Shown here piece after piece: positions 28,164 through 36,671 of a stretch of DNA of 64,000 nucleotides. The stretch's first letter is position 1. Every line of letters begins with the position of its first letter. Source of the DNA: Pollutimonas sp. M17 (GTDB taxonomy: Bacteria; Pseudomonadota; Gammaproteobacteria; Burkholderiales; Burkholderiaceae_B); NCBI RefSeq assembly GCF_025836975.1, contig NZ_CP107548.1, positions 2,666,001-2,730,000 on the forward strand. Direction: 5' to 3'. The position numbers and the translations under genes are program-made. A model generated the notes under the pieces. It saw nothing but the letters and a program-made list of their open reading frames with translations. It ran no database searches and had not been told where the DNA came from.

Positions 28164-28850
28164 TCAGGGAAGCAGATGGCTTTCCAGCAGCGCGCCGATG
28201 AATTCGGCATATTGCGTGGCGCTGACCCCCTGGTTGCTGTATTTGCGCCGCTTCAGGTACCAATCCTGCATCATGGCCTTGCACAGCGAAGCCAGCAGGC
28301 GCGCGTTGATCTGCCGGAACGCGCCGGCCTCGATGCCTTCCTGAATGATGCCGTGAAGGATGTTCTCGATTTCGAGCTCGATCGCGATGGCTTCCTTCTT
28401 CTGCTTTTCAGGCAGGCTCTTGGTCTCCATGAAGGAAAAATAGAACCAGGGCTGCATCAGCTCGCTGAGGTAGACGTGCGCCTTCACGGCAGCCAGCAAC
28501 TTGTCGCGTGGCGCCGCGATGTCCTGCGTATAGGCCAGCATGGTGCGCCGGGTCAGCAGGAAGCCATGGCCCTGGATAAGGCCGAGCAGGTCTTCCTTGC
28601 TTCGTATATAGGCATACAGGCCGCCTATGCTGAAACCCGAATCGGCGCACAGGTCGCGCAGCGACATGGCGTGAAAGCCCTTGGTGCCGGCCAGCCGCAG
28701 GGTCGAATTGATGATGCGAACCAGGTTCCTGACCGCCACATGCTCTTTCTTGATGCGGATGAGATCCCGGTTCTGGTGGTACAGCTCGCGGCAGATTTCG
28801 ACTTTGGACAGGCTCAGCTCGATCTTGAAGGACTCAAAATCAGCAATCAT
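28164..28850 (-). CDS. TetR-family transcriptional regulator
   Basis: Regulator of 228 residues. An N-terminal extension of about 35 residues precedes the TetR DNA-binding domain: VRIINSTLRLAGTKGFHAMSLRDLCADSGFS, then GGLYAYIRSKEDLLGLI as the recognition-helix end. The C-terminal ligand domain is variable. It is the last gene of the minus-strand catabolic operon, 56 bp after livF. It is the best candidate to bind the palindrome at 38683-38694 and to sense an acyl-CoA or acid intermediate; this is inference. Confidence 0.88.
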   Translation of the reverse strand: MIADFESFKIELSLSKVEICRELYHQNRDLIRIKKEHVAVRNLVRIINSTLRLAGTKGFHAMSLRDLCADSGFSIGGLYAYIRSKEDLLGLIQGHGFLLTRRTMLAYTQDIAAPRDKLLAAVKAHVYLSELMQPWFYFSFMETKSLPEKQKKEAIAIELEIENILHGIIQEGIEAGAFRQINARLLASLCKAMMQDWYLKRRKYSNQGVSATQYAEFIGALLESHLLP

Positions 28851-28906
28851 CGCAGGCTCCCGCTGTTGTTTCGCCGCGCAAGTTTACGGTATTTCCGGCA
28901 GGCCCC

Positions 28907-29608
28907 TCATACCGACAAATAGCGATGCTGTGTTTCCATATCGCCGATCAGATCCTCGCTGGTGGCCTGGTGAACGATCATGCCCTTTTCAAGGATGTAG
29001 GCGCGCCTGGCGTGCTTCAGCGCAAAGTGCACGCTCTGATCGGTGAACAGGATGGTGGTCGTCTTGGCCAGTTCGTCGATCAGCGCGCCGATCTGCTTGA
29101 CGATGACGGGAGCCAGCCCTTCGTTGGGCTCGTCCAGCAAAAGCAGGCTGGGCTCGCTCATGAGCGAGCGGGCCACCGCCAGCATCTGCTGCTGTCCGCC
29201 CGAGAGGGTTGCGCCGTCCTGCCCCGCCAGTTCGCCCAGCATGGGGTATTCGTCGAAGATGCGCTCCACGGTCCAGCGGCGCGGGGCGCCCGGTCGCCGG
29301 TACTGCGCGATCTCAAGGTTCTCGCGCACGCTCAAGCCCGGGAAGATGCGCCTGTCCTCGGGCACCAGGCCCACGCCCATGCGGGCGATGCGGTAGGCCG
29401 GCTGGCCAGTGATGTCGCGGCCCTGGAAGGACACGCGGCCCGAGCGCGGCGCCGACAAGCCGATGATGCTGCGCAGCGTCGTGCTTTTGCCGGCGCCGTT
29501 GCGTCCAAGCAGGCAGACGGTTTCGCCTTCGTCCAGCGCCAGCGATATGCCTTGCAAGGCGTGGCTTTCGCCGTAATAGGTATGGATGTTGTCGACTTCC
29601 AGAATCAT
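28907..29608 (-). CDS. livF: Branched-chain-type ABC transporter ATPase LivF (cluster 1)
   Basis: ATPase of 233 residues in a Liv-type importer. Walker A GRNGAGKST, signature LSGGQQQMLAVARSL, Walker B LLLLDEPNEGLAP. The start overlaps the livG stop as ATGA, so the two ATPases are translationally coupled. Substrate is set by the partner binding protein. Confidence 0.93.
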   Translation of the reverse strand: MILEVDNIHTYYGESHALQGISLALDEGETVCLLGRNGAGKSTTLRSIIGLSAPRSGRVSFQGRDITGQPAYRIARMGVGLVPEDRRIFPGLSVRENLEIAQYRRPGAPRRWTVERIFDEYPMLGELAGQDGATLSGGQQQMLAVARSLMSEPSLLLLDEPNEGLAPVIVKQIGALIDELAKTTTILFTDQSVHFALKHARRAYILEKGMIVHQATSEDLIGDMETQHRYLSV

Positions 29609-30375
29609 GATGCCAGCTCCTCTTCGGCGTCGCCAAGGTAGGCCCGCCTGACCTCCGGGTGCGCCTTGACTTCCTGCGGCGAGCCCAGGACCAGGTTCTG
29701 GCCGCGGTGCATGACCAGTATCCGGTCCGCCACGTCGAACACCACGCTCATGTCGTGCTCGGTGATCAGGAAGGTGTAGTCGCCCGTCGCGGCCAGGGAC
29801 TTGACCAGGGACGTTACGCGGTGGGTTTCATCGGGGGTCATGCCGGCCGTGGGTTCGTCCAGCAACACCAACTGCGGCCGGGTCGCCAGGACCACCGCGA
29901 TTTCGACCAGTCGCTTGTCGCCGTAGCTGATGAAGCCCGCCCGCTTGGCGGCGATCTCCGTCAGGGACAGGCGCTCCAGCAGGGCGTCCGCCTCTTGCTG
30001 AATGGGTTTGTTGCGCGAGGCGATGTTCATCCATCGCCGGCTGTCGCCGTGGTAGGCCGTCAGGGCGACCTCCACATTCTCGCGCACGCTCATTTCATTG
30101 AAGATGTTGTTGATCTGGAACGACCGGGATACGCCCATGCGGCTGATGCGGTGCGCCGGCAGGCCGGTGATGTCGGTGCCCTGGAACACGATGGTGCCCG
30201 AGGTGGGATGCATGCGCCCGGACAACATGTTGTAGAAGGTGGTCTTGCCCGCGCCGTTCGGGCCGATGATGGCCAGCGTTTCGCGGGGAAAGACCTGAAG
30301 CGATACATCGGACACCGCGGCGACGCCGCCGAAGCGCTTGGTCAGATTGCTGATCTGCAAGATGGGTTGTGTCAT
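29605..30375 (-). CDS. livG: Branched-chain-type ABC transporter ATPase LivG (cluster 1)
   Basis: ATPase of 256 residues. Walker A GPNGAGKTT, Walker B LVLLDEPTAGMTPDE, switch histidine in FLITEHDMSVVFDVADRI. The canonical LSGG signature is replaced by FISYGDKRLVEIAVVLA, a variation that is common in LivG subunits. The ATG at 30375 overlaps the livM stop as ATGA. Confidence 0.93.
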   Translation of the reverse strand: MTQPILQISNLTKRFGGVAAVSDVSLQVFPRETLAIIGPNGAGKTTFYNMLSGRMHPTSGTIVFQGTDITGLPAHRISRMGVSRSFQINNIFNEMSVRENVEVALTAYHGDSRRWMNIASRNKPIQQEADALLERLSLTEIAAKRAGFISYGDKRLVEIAVVLATRPQLVLLDEPTAGMTPDETHRVTSLVKSLAATGDYTFLITEHDMSVVFDVADRILVMHRGQNLVLGSPQEVKAHPEVRRAYLGDAEEELAS

Positions 30376-31316
30376 TTTCGCTCCAGCCACCAGTCAAGAA
30401 AGGTACCCAGCAGCCCGCGCCGGAAGAACATCACCATGAGCGCCAGGATGATGCCCAGGACCAGCATCCATGCCTGCGTCATGCTGGTGATCCAGGTTTC
30501 CAGCAAGACGAACATGCCGGCCCCGAAGAACGGGCCAAGAAAATAGCCTGTTCCGCCCAGTATGGACATGAGCACCGGTTCGGCGGACATGGACCAATGC
30601 ACGAGCTCGGGGCTGGCGATGCGCAGGAACGGCGCCATCAGCCCGCCCGCCAGGCCGGCGAAGGCCCCCGCCAGCGTGAAGGCCGCCAGTCTGTAGCTGC
30701 GTACGTTAAGCCCGCAGAACGCGACACGTTCGGGGTTCTGGCGTATGGCGCGCAGGATCAGGCCGAAGGACGAACGGCAGATCAGGTACAGAAGCGCCGT
30801 GGCCAGCACGACCAGCGCCAGAACCACGTGGTAATAGACGCTGGGATTGCCCAGGGTCAGATCCAGGCCCAATCCGAACGAAGTGACGCTGAAGCCCGCG
30901 ATGCCGTCGCTGCCATTGGTGACGGAACGCCACTGATGCACCACGGCGAAGACCATCATGCCGAAGGCCAGCGTGAGCATGGAGAAATACACTTCGTTCA
31001 GGCGCACGCTGAAGAATCCGATGACCAGCGCCAGGACCGCGCCCGCCGCGACGGCCACCAGCAGGCAGGCCAGCAGGGGCCATTGCATGCCCTGCAGCAG
31101 CAGCGCCGTGGCGTAGGCGCCGATGCCGAAGAAAGCGGCATGGCCGAAGCTGAGCATGCCGGTGTAGCCGAAGATAAGGTTGAAGCTCGCCGCGAACAAC
31201 CCGAGAATCAGGATCTCGGTGGCGATGAAGATATAGAAATAAGGCGCTATCCAGGGCAAGGCCGCAAGCAGAACGAGCAAGACGACAAGCGCCAACGGGG
31301 TCAGTGTGTTTTTCAT
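30372..31316 (-). CDS. livM: Branched-chain-type ABC transporter permease LivM (cluster 1)
   Basis: Permease of 314 residues with about nine membrane helices. The family motif FNLIFGYTGMLSFGHAAFFGIGAY lies in the N-terminal third, and the ATPase-coupling segment is RAIRQNPERVAFCGLNVRSYRL. Overlaps livH by four bases (ATGA). Confidence 0.93.
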   Translation of the reverse strand: MKNTLTPLALVVLLVLLAALPWIAPYFYIFIATEILILGLFAASFNLIFGYTGMLSFGHAAFFGIGAYATALLLQGMQWPLLACLLVAVAAGAVLALVIGFFSVRLNEVYFSMLTLAFGMMVFAVVHQWRSVTNGSDGIAGFSVTSFGLGLDLTLGNPSVYYHVVLALVVLATALLYLICRSSFGLILRAIRQNPERVAFCGLNVRSYRLAAFTLAGAFAGLAGGLMAPFLRIASPELVHWSMSAEPVLMSILGGTGYFLGPFFGAGMFVLLETWITSMTQAWMLVLGIILALMVMFFRRGLLGTFLDWWLERK

Positions 31317-32185
31317 AGGGTAGCCCCCTTCCCCATCAGGCCGTGGGGCTTGAGCAGCAGGACGACGGCCATGCCCACGAAAGGCAGGATGAGATTGATT
31401 TCAGGCAGGAAGCGGCCGCCCAGCCCATGGATGAGGCCCAGCACGATGGCGCCCAGCAAGGCGCCCGGGAAGCTGCCCAGCCCGCCAATGACGACGACGA
31501 TGAAGCTTTCGATGATGATCTTGTCGCCCATCCCCGGGTCGATGGCGCGCATGGGCGCGGCGACCACGCCCCCCACCGCGGCCAGCCAGGCGCCGAAAGC
31601 GAACACGGCGGTAATGACCAGCTTGGTGTTGATGCACAGCGCCTGCGCCATTTCGCGGTCCAGCGCGGCCGCGCGCATGATCTTGCCCGCCCGCGTGCGA
31701 TTGAACAGAAACCACAGGCCGCATACGAAGACCAGGCCCACCCCCACCACGAACAGGCTGTAGACGGGATAGGTGACCCCGCCCGGCAAGGCCACCGTGC
31801 CTTGCAGCAGGGACGGCGGATCGACGACGTGTATGCCCGTGCCCCATACCAGCCGCACGGATTCGTTGAGGATCAGCAACAACGCGAAGGTCAGCAGCAG
31901 GCTGTCGGAGATCTCGCGCTGGTAGATGAAGCGCAGCATCAGCCTGTCGATGAGCACCGCCAGTGCGGCCACGCCCAGCGGCGCCACCAGCAAGGTCAGC
32001 CAGAATGGCAGGCCCCACAGGATGATGCACGAGTAGGCCAGATAGGCCCCCAGCATGTACAGCGCCCCATGGGCGAAATTGATGACGTTCAAAACGCCGA
32101 AAATGATGTTCAGTCCGATGGCGATAACGAACAACAACAAGCCGATATCCAGACTGTTGAGCAAAGCCAAACCGATACTGCTCAT
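31313..32185 (-). CDS. livH: Branched-chain-type ABC transporter permease LivH (cluster 1)
   Basis: Permease of 290 residues with about eight membrane helices. Family motifs: LNIIFGVLNVINFAHGALYMLGAY near the N-terminus, the coupling segment RAAALDREMAQALCINTKLV, and VVVIGGLGSFPGALLGAI. It follows the binding-protein gene by 79 bp. Confidence 0.93.
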   Translation of the reverse strand: MSSIGLALLNSLDIGLLLFVIAIGLNIIFGVLNVINFAHGALYMLGAYLAYSCIILWGLPFWLTLLVAPLGVAALAVLIDRLMLRFIYQREISDSLLLTFALLLILNESVRLVWGTGIHVVDPPSLLQGTVALPGGVTYPVYSLFVVGVGLVFVCGLWFLFNRTRAGKIMRAAALDREMAQALCINTKLVITAVFAFGAWLAAVGGVVAAPMRAIDPGMGDKIIIESFIVVVIGGLGSFPGALLGAIVLGLIHGLGGRFLPEINLILPFVGMAVVLLLKPHGLMGKGATL

Positions 32186-32264
32186 GACGCCCCCTCAGTG
32201 ATTGCGCCGCCCCTGTGCCTGCCGGCCGGGGACGGCGCTGCCTTCCCGCGAACTATCGTATGGA

Positions 32265-33485
32265 TCAGAGCTTGCAGGCGGGATCGACGGGCGGCGTGAT
32301 TTTTTCGCCGTCGAAGAACTGCACTTCGGTCAATGAACGGATCTTGTCCTGTGTGTTCATGGCGCCCGTACGCCCCCAGGTCGGCCCGATGAGCGCCTGG
32401 TTGTCGCCCTTGCGCAGCGTCAGGGTGCCGGTCGGAGCGGGTATGCTCAGGCCTGACAGCGCCTGGGCCACCGCCTTGCCGTCGACCTTGCCGGCCTTCT
32501 CGATGGCCGCCTTGTAGGCATGCACGGCCACATAGGCCCCTTCGGCGTTGTAGCTGGGCGGCGTGCCGTAGTTCTTTTGATAGGCGGCGACGAATTTCTT
32601 GTTGAGCTCGTTGTCGTGGGCGCCATACCAGTAGCGCGTGCCCAGCCATACGCCCTCGGGCATCTGCTCGCCCAGCGCCGACATCACTTCGGTCGCCGCG
32701 CCCACGGTCATCAGCACCTGGAAGCCCTGCTTGAAGAAGCCGCGGTTATTGGCCTGGCGGACGAAGTTGACCAGGTCCCCGCCCCACAGGGAAATCAGCA
32801 CGCCATCGGGCTTGTTCTCCATGACCCCATTGATGAAGGGGGTGAAGTCCTCGGCGCCGAATCGGGGAAACGCCGTTTCGCTCATGAGCTGGGCATCGGG
32901 CATCTGCTCTTTCAGATACTTGCTGAAGAATTCCCAGGACTGATGGCCGAAGGCGTAATCGGGGCCTATGGTGGTCCACTTCTTGGCGCCGGTCTTTGCC
33001 GCAATGGCCGCCGCCCCGGACATGTTCTGATGGACGTTCACGCTGATGCGGTAGGTGTAGGCATTACACAGCTTGCCCGTCACGTCGGGGGTCGCCGCAT
33101 GGGTGATGATGAAGGGCTTGCCCAGTTCGGGCAGCACGGGCACCAGGCCCTGCGCGACGCCGGAGCTGTCCAGTCCCATCAGGATGTCGGCCTTGTCCTG
33201 GTAGACCAGCTTGCGCGCCGCCTGGATGGCCACGGCGGCCTTGCCCTGGCCGTCTTCCAGCTGCAGCGTCAGCTTGCGCCCCAGCACGCCGCCGGATGCG
33301 TTGATTTCATCCATGGCCAGCTTGATGCCCTGCTCGGCGAATTTCCCGTAGGTGGCGGCGCTGCCCGACATGATGTAGATGGCGCCTATCTTGATGGGCT
33401 CTTCGGCCGCCTGGGCCGGCGCCGCCGCGAACGCGCCGGCCAGAGCCAGCGCCAAAAGGGGTCGTTGAGATAGAAACTTGAACAT
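32265..33485 (-). CDS. Periplasmic Leu/Ile/Val-type binding protein (cluster 1)
   Basis: Substrate-binding protein of 406 residues for the adjacent Liv importer. The signal peptide SQRPLLALALAGAFAAAPAQA fixes the ATG at 33485. The type I periplasmic binding fold is seen in KIGAIYIMSGSAATYGKFAEQG and KWTTIGPDYAFGHQSWEFF. The neighbouring acyl-CoA synthetase and beta-oxidation-like enzymes suggest that the ligand is an organic acid rather than an amino acid; this is inference. Confidence 0.92.
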   Translation of the reverse strand: MFKFLSQRPLLALALAGAFAAAPAQAAEEPIKIGAIYIMSGSAATYGKFAEQGIKLAMDEINASGGVLGRKLTLQLEDGQGKAAVAIQAARKLVYQDKADILMGLDSSGVAQGLVPVLPELGKPFIITHAATPDVTGKLCNAYTYRISVNVHQNMSGAAAIAAKTGAKKWTTIGPDYAFGHQSWEFFSKYLKEQMPDAQLMSETAFPRFGAEDFTPFINGVMENKPDGVLISLWGGDLVNFVRQANNRGFFKQGFQVLMTVGAATEVMSALGEQMPEGVWLGTRYWYGAHDNELNKKFVAAYQKNYGTPPSYNAEGAYVAVHAYKAAIEKAGKVDGKAVAQALSGLSIPAPTGTLTLRKGDNQALIGPTWGRTGAMNTQDKIRSLTEVQFFDGEKITPPVDPACKL

Positions 33486-33570
33486 GCGAATGTCTCCTGG
33501 ATAGTTATGGTGTGCTACATGTTGATCCTTCGTTTCACATCTGTTGCCAAGCCTGCATAATCGATAGCCT

Positions 33571-35232
33571 TTACCTCCCTTGCGTACTGTCTTCCCGCGA
33601 ACCGGACCCGCCCTCCTGCGCCAGCTGCTCGCGCAGAAGGTTTTTGCGGATCTTCCCTGTGGAAGTCTTGGGTAGCTCGCCAAAGACGACTTTACGGGGC
33701 GCTTTGTAGGAAGCCATATTGGCTTTGCAAAACGCGATGATCTCCTGCTCGTCCGCTGCCTGCGCGGCGTCCTTCAGGGCGACGAAGGCGCAGGGCGTTT
33801 CGCCCCACTTGTCGTCCGGCATGGCCACCACCGCCGCCTCGAGCACCCGGGGATGGCGGTACAGGACTTCTTCGACTTCCTGGCTGGAGATGTTTTCCCC
33901 GCCCGAAATGATGATGTCCTTGGCCCGGTCTTTTATTTCGGCATAGCCGTCGGAATGCATGACGGCCAGGTCGCCGCTGCGGAACCAGCCGCCCCGGAAC
34001 GCCTCCCGGGTCGCCGCTTCGTTCTTCAGATAGCCCTTCATGAGCGTATTGCCGCGCATGACCAGTTCGCCCAGGGTCTGCCCGTCGCACGGAGCCATGG
34101 CGCCGTCGTCCAGGCGGGCGACGGCCAGGTCGTCGATGGCGAACAGGCCCACGCCCTGCCTGGCCATCTTCCGCGCCAGATCGTCGGTGGACAGCGACGC
34201 CCATTCGTTCTGCCAGACGCACAGGGTGGACGGTCCGTAGGACTCGGTAAGGCCATACAGATGGGTGATGCCGAAACCGATTTCCTGAGCGCGGCGTATG
34301 ACCGGACTGGGCGGAGCCGCGCCGCCCAGCGCGAACTGCACCGGGCTGGACAGGGCCTGGCCGCTGTTGTGGAAGTCGTTGAGCAGCATATTGAGCACGA
34401 TGGGCGCGCCGCACATGTGCGTGACCTTGCAGCGTTCGATGCGTTCCAGGACATGATCCGACTGAACCTTGCGCAGGCAGACATGCGTGCCGCCCACCGC
34501 CGTGATGGCCCAGGTATAGGACCAGCCGTTGCAGTGGAACATGGGCAGCGTCCATAAATAGACGGTATCGGCCGTCATGTTGAAAGCCATGGCATTGCTC
34601 AGCGCGGCCAGATAGGCGCCCCGGTGGTGGTACACGACACCCTTGGGATTGCCGGTCGTGCCCGAGGTGTAATTCAGCGCGATGGCATCCCATTCGTCGC
34701 CGACCTTTTGCCATTGGAAATCGGCATCGCCCGCTGCGACCAGGCTTTCGTAATCCAAGCTGGAAAAGCCTTGCGAGGCGCCCGCCTGGCGAACAATGGC
34801 GACGCATGCGGGCGGCGACGCCATGCCCTGTACGGCCTGCTTGAGCAGCGGTTCGAATTCGGTGTCGTAGAACAGCAGGCGCGATTCGCCATGCTCGAGG
34901 ATGAAGCGCAAGGTGGCCGGGTCCAAGCGGGTATTCAGGGCGTTCAGCACCGCGCCGAGCATCGGGACGGAGTAATGGCACTCGAGCAGCTCGTGTGTAT
35001 TGAAGCACAGCACCGACACGGTGTCGCGGGCCTTGATGCCCATGCTGTCCAGGGACGAGGCCATGGCGCGGCATCGCCGATAAAACTGGCTGTACGTCAG
35101 CGTCATGTCGTCATCGACGATGGCGGCCTTTTCGGGGAAGACGTGCGCCGACCTCTGCAGGAAGCTGACGGGCGTAAGGCTTGAATAATTGGCGGGGTTC
35201 TTGTCCAGCCCCTGGCGGTATTTATCGTCCAT
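33571..35232 (-). CDS. AMP-forming acyl-CoA synthetase (medium-chain type, LvaE-like)
   Basis: Activates a carboxylic acid to its CoA thioester with ATP; 553 residues. Adenylate-forming motifs: LNYTSGTTGNPKGVVYHHRG (ATP loop), LYGLTESYGPST, WFRSGDLAVMHSDGYAEIKD and the C-terminal lysine in LPKTSTGKIRKNLLRE. It resembles the AlkK/medium-chain group. In the operon order it fits the role of LvaE, which activates levulinate or other 4-oxo/4-hydroxy acids. It starts 8 bases after the DUF6285 gene stop. Confidence 0.93.
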   Translation of the reverse strand: MDDKYRQGLDKNPANYSSLTPVSFLQRSAHVFPEKAAIVDDDMTLTYSQFYRRCRAMASSLDSMGIKARDTVSVLCFNTHELLECHYSVPMLGAVLNALNTRLDPATLRFILEHGESRLLFYDTEFEPLLKQAVQGMASPPACVAIVRQAGASQGFSSLDYESLVAAGDADFQWQKVGDEWDAIALNYTSGTTGNPKGVVYHHRGAYLAALSNAMAFNMTADTVYLWTLPMFHCNGWSYTWAITAVGGTHVCLRKVQSDHVLERIERCKVTHMCGAPIVLNMLLNDFHNSGQALSSPVQFALGGAAPPSPVIRRAQEIGFGITHLYGLTESYGPSTLCVWQNEWASLSTDDLARKMARQGVGLFAIDDLAVARLDDGAMAPCDGQTLGELVMRGNTLMKGYLKNEAATREAFRGGWFRSGDLAVMHSDGYAEIKDRAKDIIISGGENISSQEVEEVLYRHPRVLEAAVVAMPDDKWGETPCAFVALKDAAQAADEQEIIAFCKANMASYKAPRKVVFGELPKTSTGKIRKNLLREQLAQEGGSGSREDSTQGR

Positions 35233-35240
35233 CGCGCCCC

Positions 35241-35606
35241 CTATCGATCCGGATGCCTGGGATTGGACAGCAACAGCTTGGCGCGCGTCAGCGTCAGCAG
35301 CAGTTGATGCAGGCGGGCGGAGTCCGCCCCGCGGACGGCGCGCTTGCGTATCTGCGCGGCCAGGGCATGCTCGGTGGGCTCGACCGCATCGCCCTGGCCG
35401 ATGTCGGCAAGGAAGCGCTGGATCTCGCGACGGGCGGCCCGGTCATCGGCCGCATGCGGCGCCAGTTCACGCGAGGCGATCGCCATCGCATTGGCGACCA
35501 TGAGCGCCTCGTAGGCTTTTTCGCCGGGCAGCAAAGGCAACAGCTCGTCGAGCAGTGTGCGCCGGGCCACGTCCAGCAGTTCGTTTCCGTAAGGCCGGTT
35601 ATTCAT
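35241..35606 (-). CDS. DUF6285 small protein (LvaB position)
   Basis: Helical protein of 121 residues, MNNRPYGNELLDVARRTLLD...LLLTLTRAKLLLSNPRHPDR, no signal peptide or membrane segment. Its start overlaps the kinase stop as ATGA. Proteins of this family are found with APH-type kinases and acyl-CoA dehydrogenases. In the levulinate operon of Pseudomonas putida a small protein, LvaB, is needed with the kinase LvaA, and this gene is in the corresponding place. I recall that LvaB is of this family but cannot verify it here. Confidence 0.85.
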   Translation of the reverse strand: MNNRPYGNELLDVARRTLLDELLPLLPGEKAYEALMVANAMAIASRELAPHAADDRAARREIQRFLADIGQGDAVEPTEHALAAQIRKRAVRGADSARLHQLLLTLTRAKLLLSNPRHPDR

Positions 35607-36628
35607 GCAGTCTCCCGCCGGTGGATATGGTCGAGCAGGTCGAACTCGATTTCGGGCAGCAGCCGCCCGGTCAGCGCCAGCTCCAGCGAAGCCTCGCCGC
35701 CGGAAATATGGCGCCGGGCCTGCTGCAAGGCGATGATGGCCCAGCGCGTCATGCCCATGGCTTCCCAATAGAGCACAGTATCGCCATCGACCGGATGGCC
35801 GGCCGCCTGTCCATAGGCGGCGAACAGATCCGCCTTGTGCCCGATTCCGCCGACCTCCTTGTCGTTGACCCCGAAGCGCCAGCTTTTGGCGCACAGCCAC
35901 CCCAGGTCTTCGTAGGGATCGCTCCAGGCGGCGAACTCCCAGTCGAGAATGCCGGTGACCTTCCCCTGATCGACCATGTAATTGCCGCTGCGGAAATCGC
36001 CATGGCACAGGACGATGCCCGCGCTTTGCGGCGCATTGTCCTCCAGCCAGTTCAGGGACCATTCCAGCACCGGGTGCGGCTCCGGTATGCGGTCCAGCGC
36101 CTGGCGGTAGGCATGTATGCGCCACAACGCCGGGGAAGCCTGCGGCACGGGAAGAAAGTCCAGTCTTGCGTCGGGCGGGCGCAGCGCATGCAGGCGGGCC
36201 AATTCGCGGCCCAATTGCCCGACGATATTTGCGGCCTCCCGCTCGTCCCGCGGCTCGCGCACCAGTTGTCGTCCCTGCGCCAGGCCCGGCACGCGGGCCA
36301 TGACGCAGAACACATGGCCGATGACTGATGTATCGGTGCACAGCCATAGCGGCTCGGGCACCGTCACCCCGGCCTGATGAGCCGCCCGCAAGACCTGGAA
36401 TTCCTGCTCGCGGGCAAGGCTGGCATCGACCTTGGACGGCGAATCGCTGCGCACGACCAGGTCCAGCCTGCCCGGCCGGCTGCCGCCGGCGCATTCCACA
36501 GAGAGGGCGTAGTTGCTTTGTATGGCGCCGCCCGCCAGGCGCGAGAAGGCCAGCGGCTCGACGTGCCGCGCGCCTGTCCGCTGCCGGACATAAAGCGTCA
36601 ATGCGCGCTGTATGTCGTCCGGGCTCAT
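35603..36628 (-). CDS. APH-family kinase, ACAD10/11-N-type (LvaA-like)
   Basis: Phosphotransferase of 341 residues of the aminoglycoside-phosphotransferase fold. The catalytic loop is VLCHGDFRSGNYMVD (H209-G-D211) and the metal site is ILDWEFAAWSDPYEDLGW (D229). This is the branch fused to acyl-CoA dehydrogenase in animal ACAD10/11; in bacteria LvaA phosphorylates the 4-hydroxyl of 4-hydroxyacyl-CoA. The dehydrogenase gene lies directly upstream. A GGGAGG ribosome site sets the ATG at 36628. Antibiotic modification is unlikely in this setting. Confidence 0.9.
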   Translation of the reverse strand: MSPDDIQRALTLYVRQRTGARHVEPLAFSRLAGGAIQSNYALSVECAGGSRPGRLDLVVRSDSPSKVDASLAREQEFQVLRAAHQAGVTVPEPLWLCTDTSVIGHVFCVMARVPGLAQGRQLVREPRDEREAANIVGQLGRELARLHALRPPDARLDFLPVPQASPALWRIHAYRQALDRIPEPHPVLEWSLNWLEDNAPQSAGIVLCHGDFRSGNYMVDQGKVTGILDWEFAAWSDPYEDLGWLCAKSWRFGVNDKEVGGIGHKADLFAAYGQAAGHPVDGDTVLYWEAMGMTRWAIIALQQARRHISGGEASLELALTGRLLPEIEFDLLDHIHRRETA

Positions 36629-36671
36629 CTGCCCTCCCTTGGCGTGGTCGAAGCCGGGTCGCATGCCGAGC

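Noticed and set aside
30369-32299. Plus-strand frames opposite livM and livH
   Set aside because: Gln/His/Arg-rich antisense of membrane permease genes; no start context or homology.
35241-36494. Long minus-strand frame fused ahead of the DUF6285 protein
   Set aside because: Only the last 121 residues are real; the rest is the out-of-frame shadow of the kinase gene.
35603-36628. APH-type kinase as an aminoglycoside resistance gene
   Set aside because: Operon with acyl-CoA dehydrogenase, SDR and acyl-CoA synthetase, and the ACAD10/11-type sequence, point to 4-hydroxyacyl-CoA phosphorylation.
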